Source: Bifidobacterium sp. ESL0763
Lineage (GTDB): Bacteria; Actinomycetota; Actinomycetes; Actinomycetales; Bifidobacteriaceae
Length of the DNA stretch: 64,000 bases
NCBI RefSeq assembly: GCF_029433395.1
Contig: NZ_JAQTHW010000002.1
Location: 992,001-1,056,000 of the forward strand
Direction: 5' to 3'
The notes under the pieces are model-generated. The model was not told the DNA's origin. It did no database searches and saw nothing but the letters and a program-made list of their open reading frames with translations. The translations under genes and the position numbers were made by a program. How positions within the stretch are numbered: the stretch's first letter is position 1; each line of letters starts with the position of its first letter. Shown piece by piece: positions 25,416-33,738 of the stretch.

Positions 25416-26153
25416 ATGAGTGAAACACAGCCGATCACAGTCCTTATCGCCGACGATCAGGAGCTGGTGAGGGCCGGGTTCGCCATGGTCATCGACTCGC
25501 AGAGCGACATGGAGGTCATCGGTCAGGCGGGCAACGGCGAGGAGGCCGTGTCGCTGAGCCTGGAGCTGCACCCCGACGTGGTGCTGATGGACGTGCGCAT
25601 GCCCGGCATGGACGGCATCGAGGCGACCAAGCGCATCACCGACGCCGAGGCCTACCTGGCGAAGAACGGCGGGAGCGCGGCGCACGGCGAGACCCGCGTG
25701 ATCATCCTGACGACCTTCGACCTGGACGAGTACGTGATGAGCGCGATCAACGTCGGCGCCTCCGGGTTCCTGCTCAAGGACACCGAGCCCGAGACCCTGC
25801 TCTCCTCGATCCGCACCGTGCACCAGGGCAACGCGATCATCGCCCCCACCGCCACCAAGCGGCTCATCGAGAAGATGACCGAGGACGGATTCGGGCGCGC
25901 GGACACGGACGGCACACAGGAGCCACATGAGCCAAACCCGGACTACCACGACCCGGAGCTCGACGAGCTGACCGAGCGCGAGCGCGAGGTGCTCATCGAG
26001 GTGGCGCATGGCCTGTCGAACCAGGAGATCGCCGACAAGCTGTTCATCAGCCTGCCCACCGTCAAGACGCATGTGGCCCACATCCTCGCCAAGATCCACG
26101 CCCGCGACCGGGTGCAGGCCGTCGTCTTCGCCTACGACAACAAGGTGGTGTGA
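25416..26153 (+). CDS. NarL/LuxR-family response regulator
   Basis: The receiver domain spans residues 7-140, with acidic pocket DD (13-14), phospho-acceptor Asp59 in VLMDVRMPGMDG and the conserved Lys in FLLKDTEP. A 15-residue Ala/Gly-rich insertion (DAEAYLAKNGGSAAHGE) lies between the third helix and fourth strand. The C-terminal helix-turn-helix (about 180-240) has LTEREREVLIEVAHGLSNQEI and LFISLPTVKTHV, typical of LuxR DNA-binding domains. It should be the partner of the double kinase. The convergent ABC exporter next to it is a plausible target, as in many drug-response modules. Confidence 0.94.
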   Translation: MSETQPITVLIADDQELVRAGFAMVIDSQSDMEVIGQAGNGEEAVSLSLELHPDVVLMDVRMPGMDGIEATKRITDAEAYLAKNGGSAAHGETRVIILTTFDLDEYVMSAINVGASGFLLKDTEPETLLSSIRTVHQGNAIIAPTATKRLIEKMTEDGFGRADTDGTQEPHEPNPDYHDPELDELTEREREVLIEVAHGLSNQEIADKLFISLPTVKTHVAHILAKIHARDRVQAVVFAYDNKVV

Positions 26154-26175
26154 TTTCCGATTCCACATATGCGAA

Positions 26176-26207
26176 AAGGGGAATGGCCGAACATGGCCAT
26201 TCCCCTT
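26176..26207. terminator. Bidirectional terminator between response regulator and ABC permease
   Basis: AAGGGGAATGGCC (26176-26188) pairs perfectly with GGCCATTCCCCTT (26195-26207) around six bases. It separates two converging genes. Confidence 0.8.
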
Positions 26208-26230
26208 GCGCTATCCGCCGAACCGGAAAC

Positions 26231-28879
26231 CTACGCCTCGGCGAGCGCGGCGACCGGCGGAGTCCTCACCGCGCGCCTGGCAGGCAGCACGCTCGCCAGC
26301 AGGGCCGCCACCGCGGCGACGAGCAGCACCGCGCCGTTGAAGCGCCAGTCGAAGAGGTAAACCGGGTCGCCGATGAGGCTGCAGTACATGTAGGAGCCGA
26401 GCCAGCCGAAGCCGGTGCCCAGCACGACGCCCGCCACGCCGCTGACCAGCGAGATCAGCAGCGACTCGCAGGCCAGCGAGCGCTTGAGCTGCCGGCGCGT
26501 CATGCCGATGGCCCGCAGGGTGGCCGATTCGCGGGTGCGTTCGATCACCGACAGGCTCAGGGTGTTGGCCACGCCGATCAGGGCGATGAGCACCGCCACG
26601 GCGAGCAGGCCGACCAGCAGCTGCATCATGCGGTCGACGAGGGTGTTCCACTGCACGCGCTGGGCGACCGGCCCGGAGATGTCGACGCCCTGCCCGTCGC
26701 CGAGCGCCGCCTGCACCTGCTCGAAGGTCTCGCCCAGCGAGGACGAGGAGGTGGAGAGGCTGGCCAGCAGGATATGCCCGTCGGTCTTGACCTGCGCGGC
26801 GTCGAGGCGTGACTGGTCGACGAAGACGACCATGGAGTAGGCTCCGGTGAGCTGCCGGTAGTCGACCTGGGTGGTCTTGAGCGGCAGGGTGACGCGGCGG
26901 CCCGACCCGTCCTGGCTGGCCGCGCTGAAGGTGGCCTGCCCGCCGAGAGCGGTGATCTTCTTGCCGTTGGCGTCCAGTTTCGGTGCCAGGGCGTGCTCGC
27001 CGTCGATGGCGACGCCGGAGATGTCGGCGCGCATCACCTTCTGCAGGGCCTGGCGCGAGGGCACGCCCACCAGCAGCGCGCTCGCCTTCCTGCCGTTCGC
27101 GTTGCCGTTCGCATTGCCGCCCGCGTTGCCGTCGGTGTCGAGCCGCGCGCTGGCGGTGGGCAGGTAGAGCGAGTGACTCACGCCGTCCACCTTGGCGACC
27201 TTGCGGGCCCGATCGGCGGTGAGGCCGTCGCCGCGGGCCACCACGTCCACGCTGTAGTGCGCGTCGAGCGTGGCGTTCATGGTCTGTTTGGCGCTGGCGG
27301 CTCCCGTGGCGATGGTGGAGACGAGGGTCACGCCGATCAGCAGCGCGACGCCGGTGGCGGCCACGCGGCGAGGGTTCTTCTGGATGTTCGCGTCGGCGAT
27401 CTTGGCGGAGGGGCCGATATGGGCGACCAGCGCGCCGACGCCACGCATGAGCACCGGCATCCAGAAGACGGCCGTGAGCGCGAGGGCGACGAAGACCAGG
27501 GCGCATCCGCCGACCGCGGCGAGCAGGGCGACGGCATAGAGCGTGCTGCTGCCGTCGTGGACGGGATGGGCGAGCACCACGGGCATCCGGGTGGCGCCGA
27601 AGACGCAGAGCGCCAGGCCGGCCACGAGCATCAGCACGCCGATCGCCGCACGCGCCACGCCGGCCTTGCGGTTGTCGCTCGCCTCGATGGGGCGCAACGC
27701 CTCCAGAGGCGTCACGCGGGTCGCCGAACGTGCCGAAGACAGGGAGGCGAGCACGGTCATCACGACGCCGAACGCCAACGGCACCACGACCGTGGGCCAG
27801 GTGAGCGTGACGCCCATCGGCTGGCCGTTGAGCGTGCCGGTCTTGGTGGCGCCCATCAGCGCCATCAGCCCCACGGCGGCGAGGATGCCCAGCGCCGAGG
27901 AGACCAGGCCCAGCACGCCGGCCTCGAAGAGCACGGAGCGGTAGAGCTGGCCTTTTTTCGCGCCGATGGTGCGCAGCAGGGCCAGGGTGCGGCGGCGCTG
28001 GGCGACCATGACCTGGAAGGTGTTGGCGATGACGAGGGCGGCCACGAGCATCGCCAGGATGCCGAAGGCCATGAGGAAGGCCTTGACCGGGGTGGTGCCG
28101 CCGGCGCTCATGTCCTTCATGGATTCGTCGGCGATGTGCTGCCGGGTGTCGACGCTGAAGCGGTGGCCGAGGATGCGCTTGATCTGCGGGAGCGCCTGCC
28201 CCGCCTTCGCCTGGTCCACGTCGACGAGCAGGGTGATGGCCGTCACCTGGCCGGCGGAGCGCAGGCCCATGACCTTGGCGAGCACCGGCTCGGAGACCAG
28301 GGTCAGCCCGTCGTAGACCGCGTAGGCGCCGGTGTCGTCGTGGGTCAGGCCCACCAGCTTGGCCGTGGTGGCCAGCGACTTGCCGGAGTCGGAGGAGGAG
28401 ACGGTGATGCGCTGGCCGAGCCTGGCGTGGATCTTGGTGGCGAGGGCCTCGGGGATCGCGGTCTCGTCGGCGCCGTCGTCGGGCAGGCGGCCGGCGGTGA
28501 CGCGCACGCTTTGCAGCTTCTCGTCACCGGTGCCGAGCCCGAAGAGCGTGGCCGTCGATTGCGTGCCCTTGCCGACCTTGCCTTCCTCGTTGATCACCAC
28601 GTGGGTGCCGTCGACGCCGTCGACGCCGCGCACCTGGTTGAGGTGCATGTCGTCGATGGTGGTGGGTTCGGCGTTGCCGTCGCTATAGGCGCCTGTCATC
28701 TGGGCGACGTAGTCCGCGCCGGCGTATTGGGCCGTCAGCTGCGTGCGCAGGGCGCCGTCCATGGCGTTTCCGAACAGGAAGGTGGCGGCGATGAACGCGG
28801 TGCCGATGAGGATCGCGATGCCGGCGGGGATGAGCGTCCTGGCGCTCTTTTTCATGAGTTTCAGTGTTGTCGAGAACAT
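26231..28879 (-). CDS. FtsX-type ABC transporter permease
   Basis: The 882-residue permease of the MacB/FtsX group has an N-terminal helix followed by a large extracellular domain (about 45-260) and a first three-helix FtsX block (about 265-390). Further helices, a second extracellular domain and a second FtsX block near the C-terminus (LLVGLLAVAVLIALIGVANTLSLSV) follow. Such permeases move lipids, peptides or drugs, or act as mechanotransmitters. The ATG at 28879 follows a GAAGG site; a longer frame upstream lacks support. It is co-transcribed with the ATPase gene 31 bases upstream and faces a two-component system. Confidence 0.92.
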   Translation of the reverse strand: MFSTTLKLMKKSARTLIPAGIAILIGTAFIAATFLFGNAMDGALRTQLTAQYAGADYVAQMTGAYSDGNAEPTTIDDMHLNQVRGVDGVDGTHVVINEEGKVGKGTQSTATLFGLGTGDEKLQSVRVTAGRLPDDGADETAIPEALATKIHARLGQRITVSSSDSGKSLATTAKLVGLTHDDTGAYAVYDGLTLVSEPVLAKVMGLRSAGQVTAITLLVDVDQAKAGQALPQIKRILGHRFSVDTRQHIADESMKDMSAGGTTPVKAFLMAFGILAMLVAALVIANTFQVMVAQRRRTLALLRTIGAKKGQLYRSVLFEAGVLGLVSSALGILAAVGLMALMGATKTGTLNGQPMGVTLTWPTVVVPLAFGVVMTVLASLSSARSATRVTPLEALRPIEASDNRKAGVARAAIGVLMLVAGLALCVFGATRMPVVLAHPVHDGSSTLYAVALLAAVGGCALVFVALALTAVFWMPVLMRGVGALVAHIGPSAKIADANIQKNPRRVAATGVALLIGVTLVSTIATGAASAKQTMNATLDAHYSVDVVARGDGLTADRARKVAKVDGVSHSLYLPTASARLDTDGNAGGNANGNANGRKASALLVGVPSRQALQKVMRADISGVAIDGEHALAPKLDANGKKITALGGQATFSAASQDGSGRRVTLPLKTTQVDYRQLTGAYSMVVFVDQSRLDAAQVKTDGHILLASLSTSSSSLGETFEQVQAALGDGQGVDISGPVAQRVQWNTLVDRMMQLLVGLLAVAVLIALIGVANTLSLSVIERTRESATLRAIGMTRRQLKRSLACESLLISLVSGVAGVVLGTGFGWLGSYMYCSLIGDPVYLFDWRFNGAVLLVAAVAALLASVLPARRAVRTPPVAALAEA

Positions 28880-28910
28880 GGTGCTTCCTTCGCTTCGTTT
28901 CCCTTGCCGC

Positions 28911-29864
28911 TCAGCGCGTGGACTTCGCATGCTGGGGCTTGGCGGTGCCGGCTGTTGCGGTGCCGGTCGCCGTGGCATCGGCGCCGATGAGCTGGTCCAT
29001 GCTCGGCATGCGCCGCGCCTGCCGCGCCGCCCGTTCGCTCAGTTCCATCAGCAGCCCGCTCATCTGCTCGGCCTTGGGCTCGCGCACGTCGGAGACGATG
29101 CGGCCGTCGGCGAAGACAATGGCGCGGTCGGCGTAGGAAGCGGCCACCGCGTCGTGGGTGACCATCACGACCGTCTGCCCCAGCTCGCGCACCGAGTCGC
29201 GCAGGAAGCCGAGCACCTCGGCGCTGGCCACGGAGTCGAGGTTGCCGGTGGGCTCGTCGGCGAAGACGACCTGCGGCCTGGCGATCAGGGCGCGGGCGAT
29301 GGCGACGCGCTGCTGCTGGCCGCCGGAGAGCTCGTTGGGCCGGTGCCCCAGCCTGTCGCCGAGCCCCAGGGTGCCGACGAGCTGGTCGAACCACCGCCGG
29401 TCGACCTTGCCGCCGGCCAGCGTCAGGGGCATGAGGATGTTCTGCTTGGCGGTGAACATCGGCAGCAGGTTGAAGCTCTGGAAGATGAAGCCGATCTTGT
29501 GGCGGCGCAGCATGGTCAGCTGGTTGTCGTTCATCGTGGTGACGTCCTCGCCGTCGAGCATGATGTGGCCGCCGCTGGCCGAGTCCAGGCCGGCGAGGGT
29601 GTGCATGAGCGTGGACTTGCCCGAGCCGGAGGGGCCCATGATGGCGGTGAAGCGGCCGCGTTCGAAGCCGACGTTGACGCCGCGCAGGGCGTGCACCGCG
29701 TTTTCGCCGGAGCCGTAGTCCTTCACGAGGTCCATGGCCTCGACGGCGAAGGGCGGCCGGTGCGTCCGCGGGTCCGCGCCGTTCGCGCCGGCGACGTTTC
29801 CGGGGTTGACGATGGCGTTGAAATCGTTGGTATCGTGGGGATGTTGATGGTGCCGGAAGTTCAT
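28911..29864 (-). CDS. ABC transporter ATP-binding protein (LolD/MacB type)
   Basis: This ATPase partners the FtsX-type permease. The 317 residues include Walker A GPSGSGKST at 77-85, Q-loop FQSFNLLPMFTAKQN, signature LSGGQQQRVAIARA and Walker B VVFADEPTG. The first 38 residues are His/Asn-rich and the last 40 are Ala/Thr-rich; both are extra compared with LolD-like proteins. The start at 29864 is chosen for the strong AAGGAG before it. The operon reads ATPase then permease. A palindrome at 29896-29905 upstream is a candidate operator. Confidence 0.93.
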   Translation of the reverse strand: MNFRHHQHPHDTNDFNAIVNPGNVAGANGADPRTHRPPFAVEAMDLVKDYGSGENAVHALRGVNVGFERGRFTAIMGPSGSGKSTLMHTLAGLDSASGGHIMLDGEDVTTMNDNQLTMLRRHKIGFIFQSFNLLPMFTAKQNILMPLTLAGGKVDRRWFDQLVGTLGLGDRLGHRPNELSGGQQQRVAIARALIARPQVVFADEPTGNLDSVASAEVLGFLRDSVRELGQTVVMVTHDAVAASYADRAIVFADGRIVSDVREPKAEQMSGLLMELSERAARQARRMPSMDQLIGADATATGTATAGTAKPQHAKSTR

Positions 29865-29895
29865 CTTGGCTCCTTCGTTGAGGTCGGTTCGGGTT

Positions 29896-29905
29896 GAATC
29901 GATTC
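29896..29905. promoter_or_regulatory. Palindrome GAATCGATTC upstream of the ABC operon
   Basis: This perfect 10-base palindrome is flanked by TT and TCAA, 32 bases before the ATPase start. It could be the binding site of the neighbouring LuxR-type regulator. Only the symmetry is observed. Confidence 0.35.
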
Positions 29906-30078
29906 TCAATATATGGCCGTTTTCCGGGCCGTTCCATCGTGCCTGGGAACGAATTATCGCCGCCATTTCATGCCCCGGGCCCGCCGTGTCATCCTCGGGG
30001 ATGATGCGGGCCGGAACGCCGGAGGAACGATAGAATGGTGTGGGCACATACAGGCGATGACGGCGGAAAGAGCGGCGG

Positions 30079-30945
30079 ATGCCAAAGGAACACGGACTTC
30101 AGATCACCACCCAGCTGGGCCAGGGAGTCACCGAGGAGACGCTGAGGGACCCCAGGGGCCTCGACCGCATCGACGAGGACGGACTCGAGCGGCTGACGCG
30201 CCTGCAACGGCTCCTGCAGGTGGTCTGCGACCGCTATGGCGCGCGGCTGAGCGTCGACGAGGGCTGCGGGAACGTGCTGTTCCTCCACGTTCCCGGCATC
30301 GGCGACCGCGATTACGCCCTGGGCGCCCCGTGGCTCAGGGGCATCACCTGCTGGAAGCACCAGGGCGAGGTCTATGGGTTCGTGGCGACGCGCGGCGGCT
30401 ATTCGGCGTATTCGATCGGCCTCGAGCGCAGCTACGTCCTCGATTTCGACGCGCGGCTGACCACACCGCAGGAGGCGGCGCTGTGGCTCGCCCAGAAATT
30501 CGATGAGACGGACAGGCTGCTGTGGTCGCGAGACCGGCCCACGCCCGAGCGTCAGCGGGAATTGGACGACCTCGATGCCTTCTGTGACGAGGGACCGGGA
30601 GGCCACGGATATGGCCGGCCCTGGCAGCTGCCGGCGGTCATCGCCCGCCATGTGAGCCCCTCGCTCTATAGTGTGGGCCGGCGCGAGCGGGGCAAGGTGT
30701 GCGTCGTGCGCAGGCATGGCGGCTACACCCTGGAATACACCGCTCCGCACGGCGAGACGTACCGACATGACGAGCACGACTATCGACGGGCGATCTGGTG
30801 GTTCGCGCAGGGGGTGTGGAGCCTGCGGGCGGCCCTGGGCCACATCTGGCAGCTCGGGCTCGACGCCGATGCCATCGACGACCGGATACTGCTGGGCCTC
30901 GCGTTCGACGACGCCGAGCACCGCCTGCTCGAACGCGACCGATAG
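30079..30945 (+). CDS. Uncharacterised 288-residue protein
   Basis: I do not recognise this protein. It is soluble and rich in Arg, Asp and aromatic residues, with no signal peptide or membrane helix. Two related segments can be seen: residues 70-140 (HVPGIGDRDYALGAPWLRG, GEVYGFVATRGGYSAYSIGLE) and 195-250 (VCVVRRHGGYTLEYTAPHGETYRHDEHDYRRAIWWFAQG), each a beta-rich patch followed by a helix with aliphatic and Trp residues, suggesting a two-domain repeat. Codon use is like the neighbours and an AAAGAG site precedes the ATG, so it is a real gene. It is divergent from the ABC operon. Confidence 0.65.
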   Translation: MPKEHGLQITTQLGQGVTEETLRDPRGLDRIDEDGLERLTRLQRLLQVVCDRYGARLSVDEGCGNVLFLHVPGIGDRDYALGAPWLRGITCWKHQGEVYGFVATRGGYSAYSIGLERSYVLDFDARLTTPQEAALWLAQKFDETDRLLWSRDRPTPERQRELDDLDAFCDEGPGGHGYGRPWQLPAVIARHVSPSLYSVGRRERGKVCVVRRHGGYTLEYTAPHGETYRHDEHDYRRAIWWFAQGVWSLRAALGHIWQLGLDADAIDDRILLGLAFDDAEHRLLERDR

Positions 30946-30997
30946 GCGGGCATCCGGTGGCGACCGCCACAGCTACGCGTCTGGCGGCGCCAGTCCC

Positions 30998-31119
30998 ACG
31001 ATTACGCCATAAACAAGCCACTGACGCGCACCCAGCGGCTCAAAAATGGCGGAAACAACAAATCGCGCCATAAACGGGCCGCTGAGCTCATCCCAGTGGC
31101 TTGTTTATGGCGCGATTGC
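30998..31119. repeat. 122-bp hairpin repeat, left copy
   Basis: This copy matches 33591-33712 at 116 of 122 positions, in the same orientation. It contains the word CGCCATAAAC(A/G)(A/G)GCC(A/G)CTG twice directly (31005, 31066) and once inverted (31094-31112). The inner pair forms a 24-bp stem with a nine-base loop (31061-31084 with 31094-31117). Read as plus-strand RNA all imperfections are G-U pairs. It lies 54 bases past the stop of the surface-protein gene. Confidence 0.88.
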
Positions 31120-31172
31120 AATGGTCGCGGCTGCTACAGGCAGACCCGGGATCCGCCTATCCAATCTACCGG

Positions 31173-33329
31173 TCAGTCGTTCTCGTCTCTGCGATGCCGC
31201 GCATAAATCGTCCTGTTGCGACGGGTATATGCCAACGCCACAACCAGACCGAGGACAACCAGCACAATCCACCAGGGCAACAGCGATACCCGGCGTACGC
31301 CAGCCGGCGATGACACCGCTTCCGAAGTCTCGCATGCCGACCCATTGGCCAGCACACGATACCCTGCAAGGTCCAGCACATATGAGGCACTATCGGCACC
31401 GCATCTCGGCATACTGCCCCGCTTCTGCGCATGCGGCGCGCCGGCAATCGCGTCACGCCCCTGCGAGGATGGCGCCGCCACCGACGAACGGACGAGCGGC
31501 AGACGGGAACCCGCAGCGCGCATCGGCGTCTGCCCTGTCACCGACGAAGAAGCCGACGGCAAGGGAGAGACGACGACACTTAGCGAACTGGGAGCCCATT
31601 GGGCATAGAGCGTCGTATCGCCTTCGATATCCAGCGGGTCACCCTTCCGGTAGGCCTTGCCCGTACCGTCGGCCGCCGTGTTCCAGCCCACGAACTGGTA
31701 GCTCCCGTCCGCACGCTGCCCGCTGACATCCATCAGCTCGAACGGGCTTGCCGGAGCCTTCTCCGTGAAGTGCATGGTGTCGATCGTGCCCGCGTTCCAT
31801 CGCCTGACGACATTGCCGTCCCTGTCATAAGTGGCAGCCGGCACATCCGTGCCCACGCCACCGGAGAGCTCGCGCTCCACCGTCTTGGCATCGGCGGCCG
31901 TACATGACTGCGAAGTGCACTTCGCAGAAGTCTTCTCCGGCGCATTCGCATCCATCGTCACCTTGTACTTCCGACGCAACACATACGTCCCCACACGGGT
32001 GGGGTCGTTACCGTTGATGCGATCGACCAATTCATTATCTGACCAACCACCGTTATAAACCTGCGTGGCATCCACTTTTTCGGAGACAGTGCCAGGAACC
32101 GGAAGCTGAACCCATTCCCAAGGATCTGGTTGGCCTCCAAGTTCATCCTCGAATTCCAATCGTGGCAGCTTGGTGTTAGGCCCGACGGTGATCTCCCGAA
32201 GACTGGTCGGCAGAGCTCCGAAGTAAAGCTCAGAGGCATCGCTATTGAAGAAATTCACCGTTTCCAACCCGGTCCCATCAAACATAGTGGCCTGCATAAC
32301 CACTTTGGACGCATCAAAACCGCTGATATCAAGATGTCTCAAATTCTTACAATTGCTGAAAGCCAAATCGAAATAACAAGTACCATGCCTATCATCAGGC
32401 TTAAGATTATTAAGATCGGCATGTTCCAAAGACTCATCGTCATAAAATAGTTCAGACAAATCGTTCGGACGCAATCTCCCGAATACCACATTTTTGACAT
32501 CATGGCACTCATTGAACATATAGGACATTTCAACACTGCTGCCATCCGCAGTAGCCCAGCCCGACAAATCCACATCGACGACGCCGGAGTTGGAGAACAT
32601 CCAAGACATATCCGTAACACGACTCGTATCCCATTTCGCGACATCAATCTGTTTCAACGATTCATTACTGTCCCACCCCGAAAACATTGAAGACATATCC
32701 GTGACATGACTGGTATCAACGAAATCGCCACTTATGAAAGACGCCACTTTATTGTTATTGTTGAACATGGAGCCTGAGTCCTCAGGAAACCTCGTCTTGC
32801 CCGGTCCCTCGAAAACGATGCTGGTGACATTGTCGAAATGGTCAGAACGGAATTCCCTTCCATCAATCACCCCGCTCGTCGCCAGATCGTACTCGTTGTC
32901 GGCACCGGGAGTCGTGGCGGTGATCGTCAACGTGCAGCCGCCATACTCGGCATTGGGCGAAAGCTCCCAATGGCCGTTCACGTTGGACGCACCTGGGTCG
33001 GTGGCGCTGGACTCCGAGCAGATCGCCGCCGGCTGTTCGGAATCGGATTGGGCCGAAGGCGTCGAAGAAGACTTCTTGTTGGCCGCATCCTTCGACCCGG
33101 CACTTTGTCGATTGGCGCTCTTATTTGCGGAAACACCGGCGTTATCCGCTTCATCGCCACCAGGAGCTCCGGCACCTTTGCCATTGGACGAAGCAGCATC
33201 TACCGTCCGCTCAGCAACCTGCCCCCCGGCCATTTGCGACGACGTCTCATCGCCGCTGGCCAGCGCGGGGATCGCCAGCATGGCCGCCGCGACCACGATA
33301 CCCAACGTCGCCTTAAGCCTCTCTCGCAT
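31173..33329 (-). CDS. BspA-like (DUF285) surface protein with InlB_B-type repeat
   Basis: This 718-residue exported protein has a signal peptide at residues 1-27 (MRERLKATLGIVVAAAMLAI). A Ser/Ala/Gly-rich stretch follows, then DUF285 leucine-rich-like repeats with the signature DTSHVTDMSSMFSG and DTSRVTDMSWMFSN (about 200-360). An InlB_B-type module ends in YQFVGWNTAADGTGKAY and TTLYAQW near 590. The C-terminus has one hydrophobic helix and a basic tail but no intact LPxTG motif (only RLPLV is similar). Such proteins act in host or mucus adhesion. The central repeat region is visibly AT-richer than the neighbours, suggesting transfer. The start at 33329 follows AGAGGG. The gene is bracketed by the 122-bp repeat. 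Confidence 0.85.
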   Translation of the reverse strand: MRERLKATLGIVVAAAMLAIPALASGDETSSQMAGGQVAERTVDAASSNGKGAGAPGGDEADNAGVSANKSANRQSAGSKDAANKKSSSTPSAQSDSEQPAAICSESSATDPGASNVNGHWELSPNAEYGGCTLTITATTPGADNEYDLATSGVIDGREFRSDHFDNVTSIVFEGPGKTRFPEDSGSMFNNNNKVASFISGDFVDTSHVTDMSSMFSGWDSNESLKQIDVAKWDTSRVTDMSWMFSNSGVVDVDLSGWATADGSSVEMSYMFNECHDVKNVVFGRLRPNDLSELFYDDESLEHADLNNLKPDDRHGTCYFDLAFSNCKNLRHLDISGFDASKVVMQATMFDGTGLETVNFFNSDASELYFGALPTSLREITVGPNTKLPRLEFEDELGGQPDPWEWVQLPVPGTVSEKVDATQVYNGGWSDNELVDRINGNDPTRVGTYVLRRKYKVTMDANAPEKTSAKCTSQSCTAADAKTVERELSGGVGTDVPAATYDRDGNVVRRWNAGTIDTMHFTEKAPASPFELMDVSGQRADGSYQFVGWNTAADGTGKAYRKGDPLDIEGDTTLYAQWAPSSLSVVVSPLPSASSSVTGQTPMRAAGSRLPLVRSSVAAPSSQGRDAIAGAPHAQKRGSMPRCGADSASYVLDLAGYRVLANGSACETSEAVSSPAGVRRVSLLPWWIVLVVLGLVVALAYTRRNRTIYARHRRDEND

Positions 33330-33590
33330 GACATCCCTCTTTCCATATTCCAACAGCCTCATCGAAAATCCAAACAACCTCAGGATTTTCTCCGATATTA
33401 ATTAAAAAAGTAATGCCGTAACTAGACAAATGTGATTTTGCTCTCTTTTTATTAGAGCATCCAGTTTCCAGACGTTCCGCAACACAAATGGCGTGGTCGT
33501 TGCCATCAGACAACACGAAGGCCCCTCAACCCGCCATGCCAATCGTCGGCAACACCTTGAAACGATAGGAGCCGGACAGCGAACGCCACC

Positions 33591-33712
33591 ACGGTTGCGC
33601 CATAAACGAGCCACTGACGCGTACCCAGCGGCTCGAAAATGGCGGAAACAACAAATCGCGCCATAAACGGGCCGCTGAGCTCATCTCAGTGGCTTGTTTA
33701 TGGCGCGATTGC
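33591..33712. repeat. 122-bp hairpin repeat, right copy
   Basis: This direct copy of 30998-31119 has a unit distance of 2593 bases. It lies 27 bases past the stop of the sulfhydrylase gene and may serve as its terminator. The 260 bases between it and the surface-protein start hold that gene's promoter; the AT-rich stretch 33380-33450 is the likely site, and no gene is seen. Confidence 0.88.
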
Positions 33713-33738
33713 GTCGTGGACGGCTGCCTCAGCTGTCG

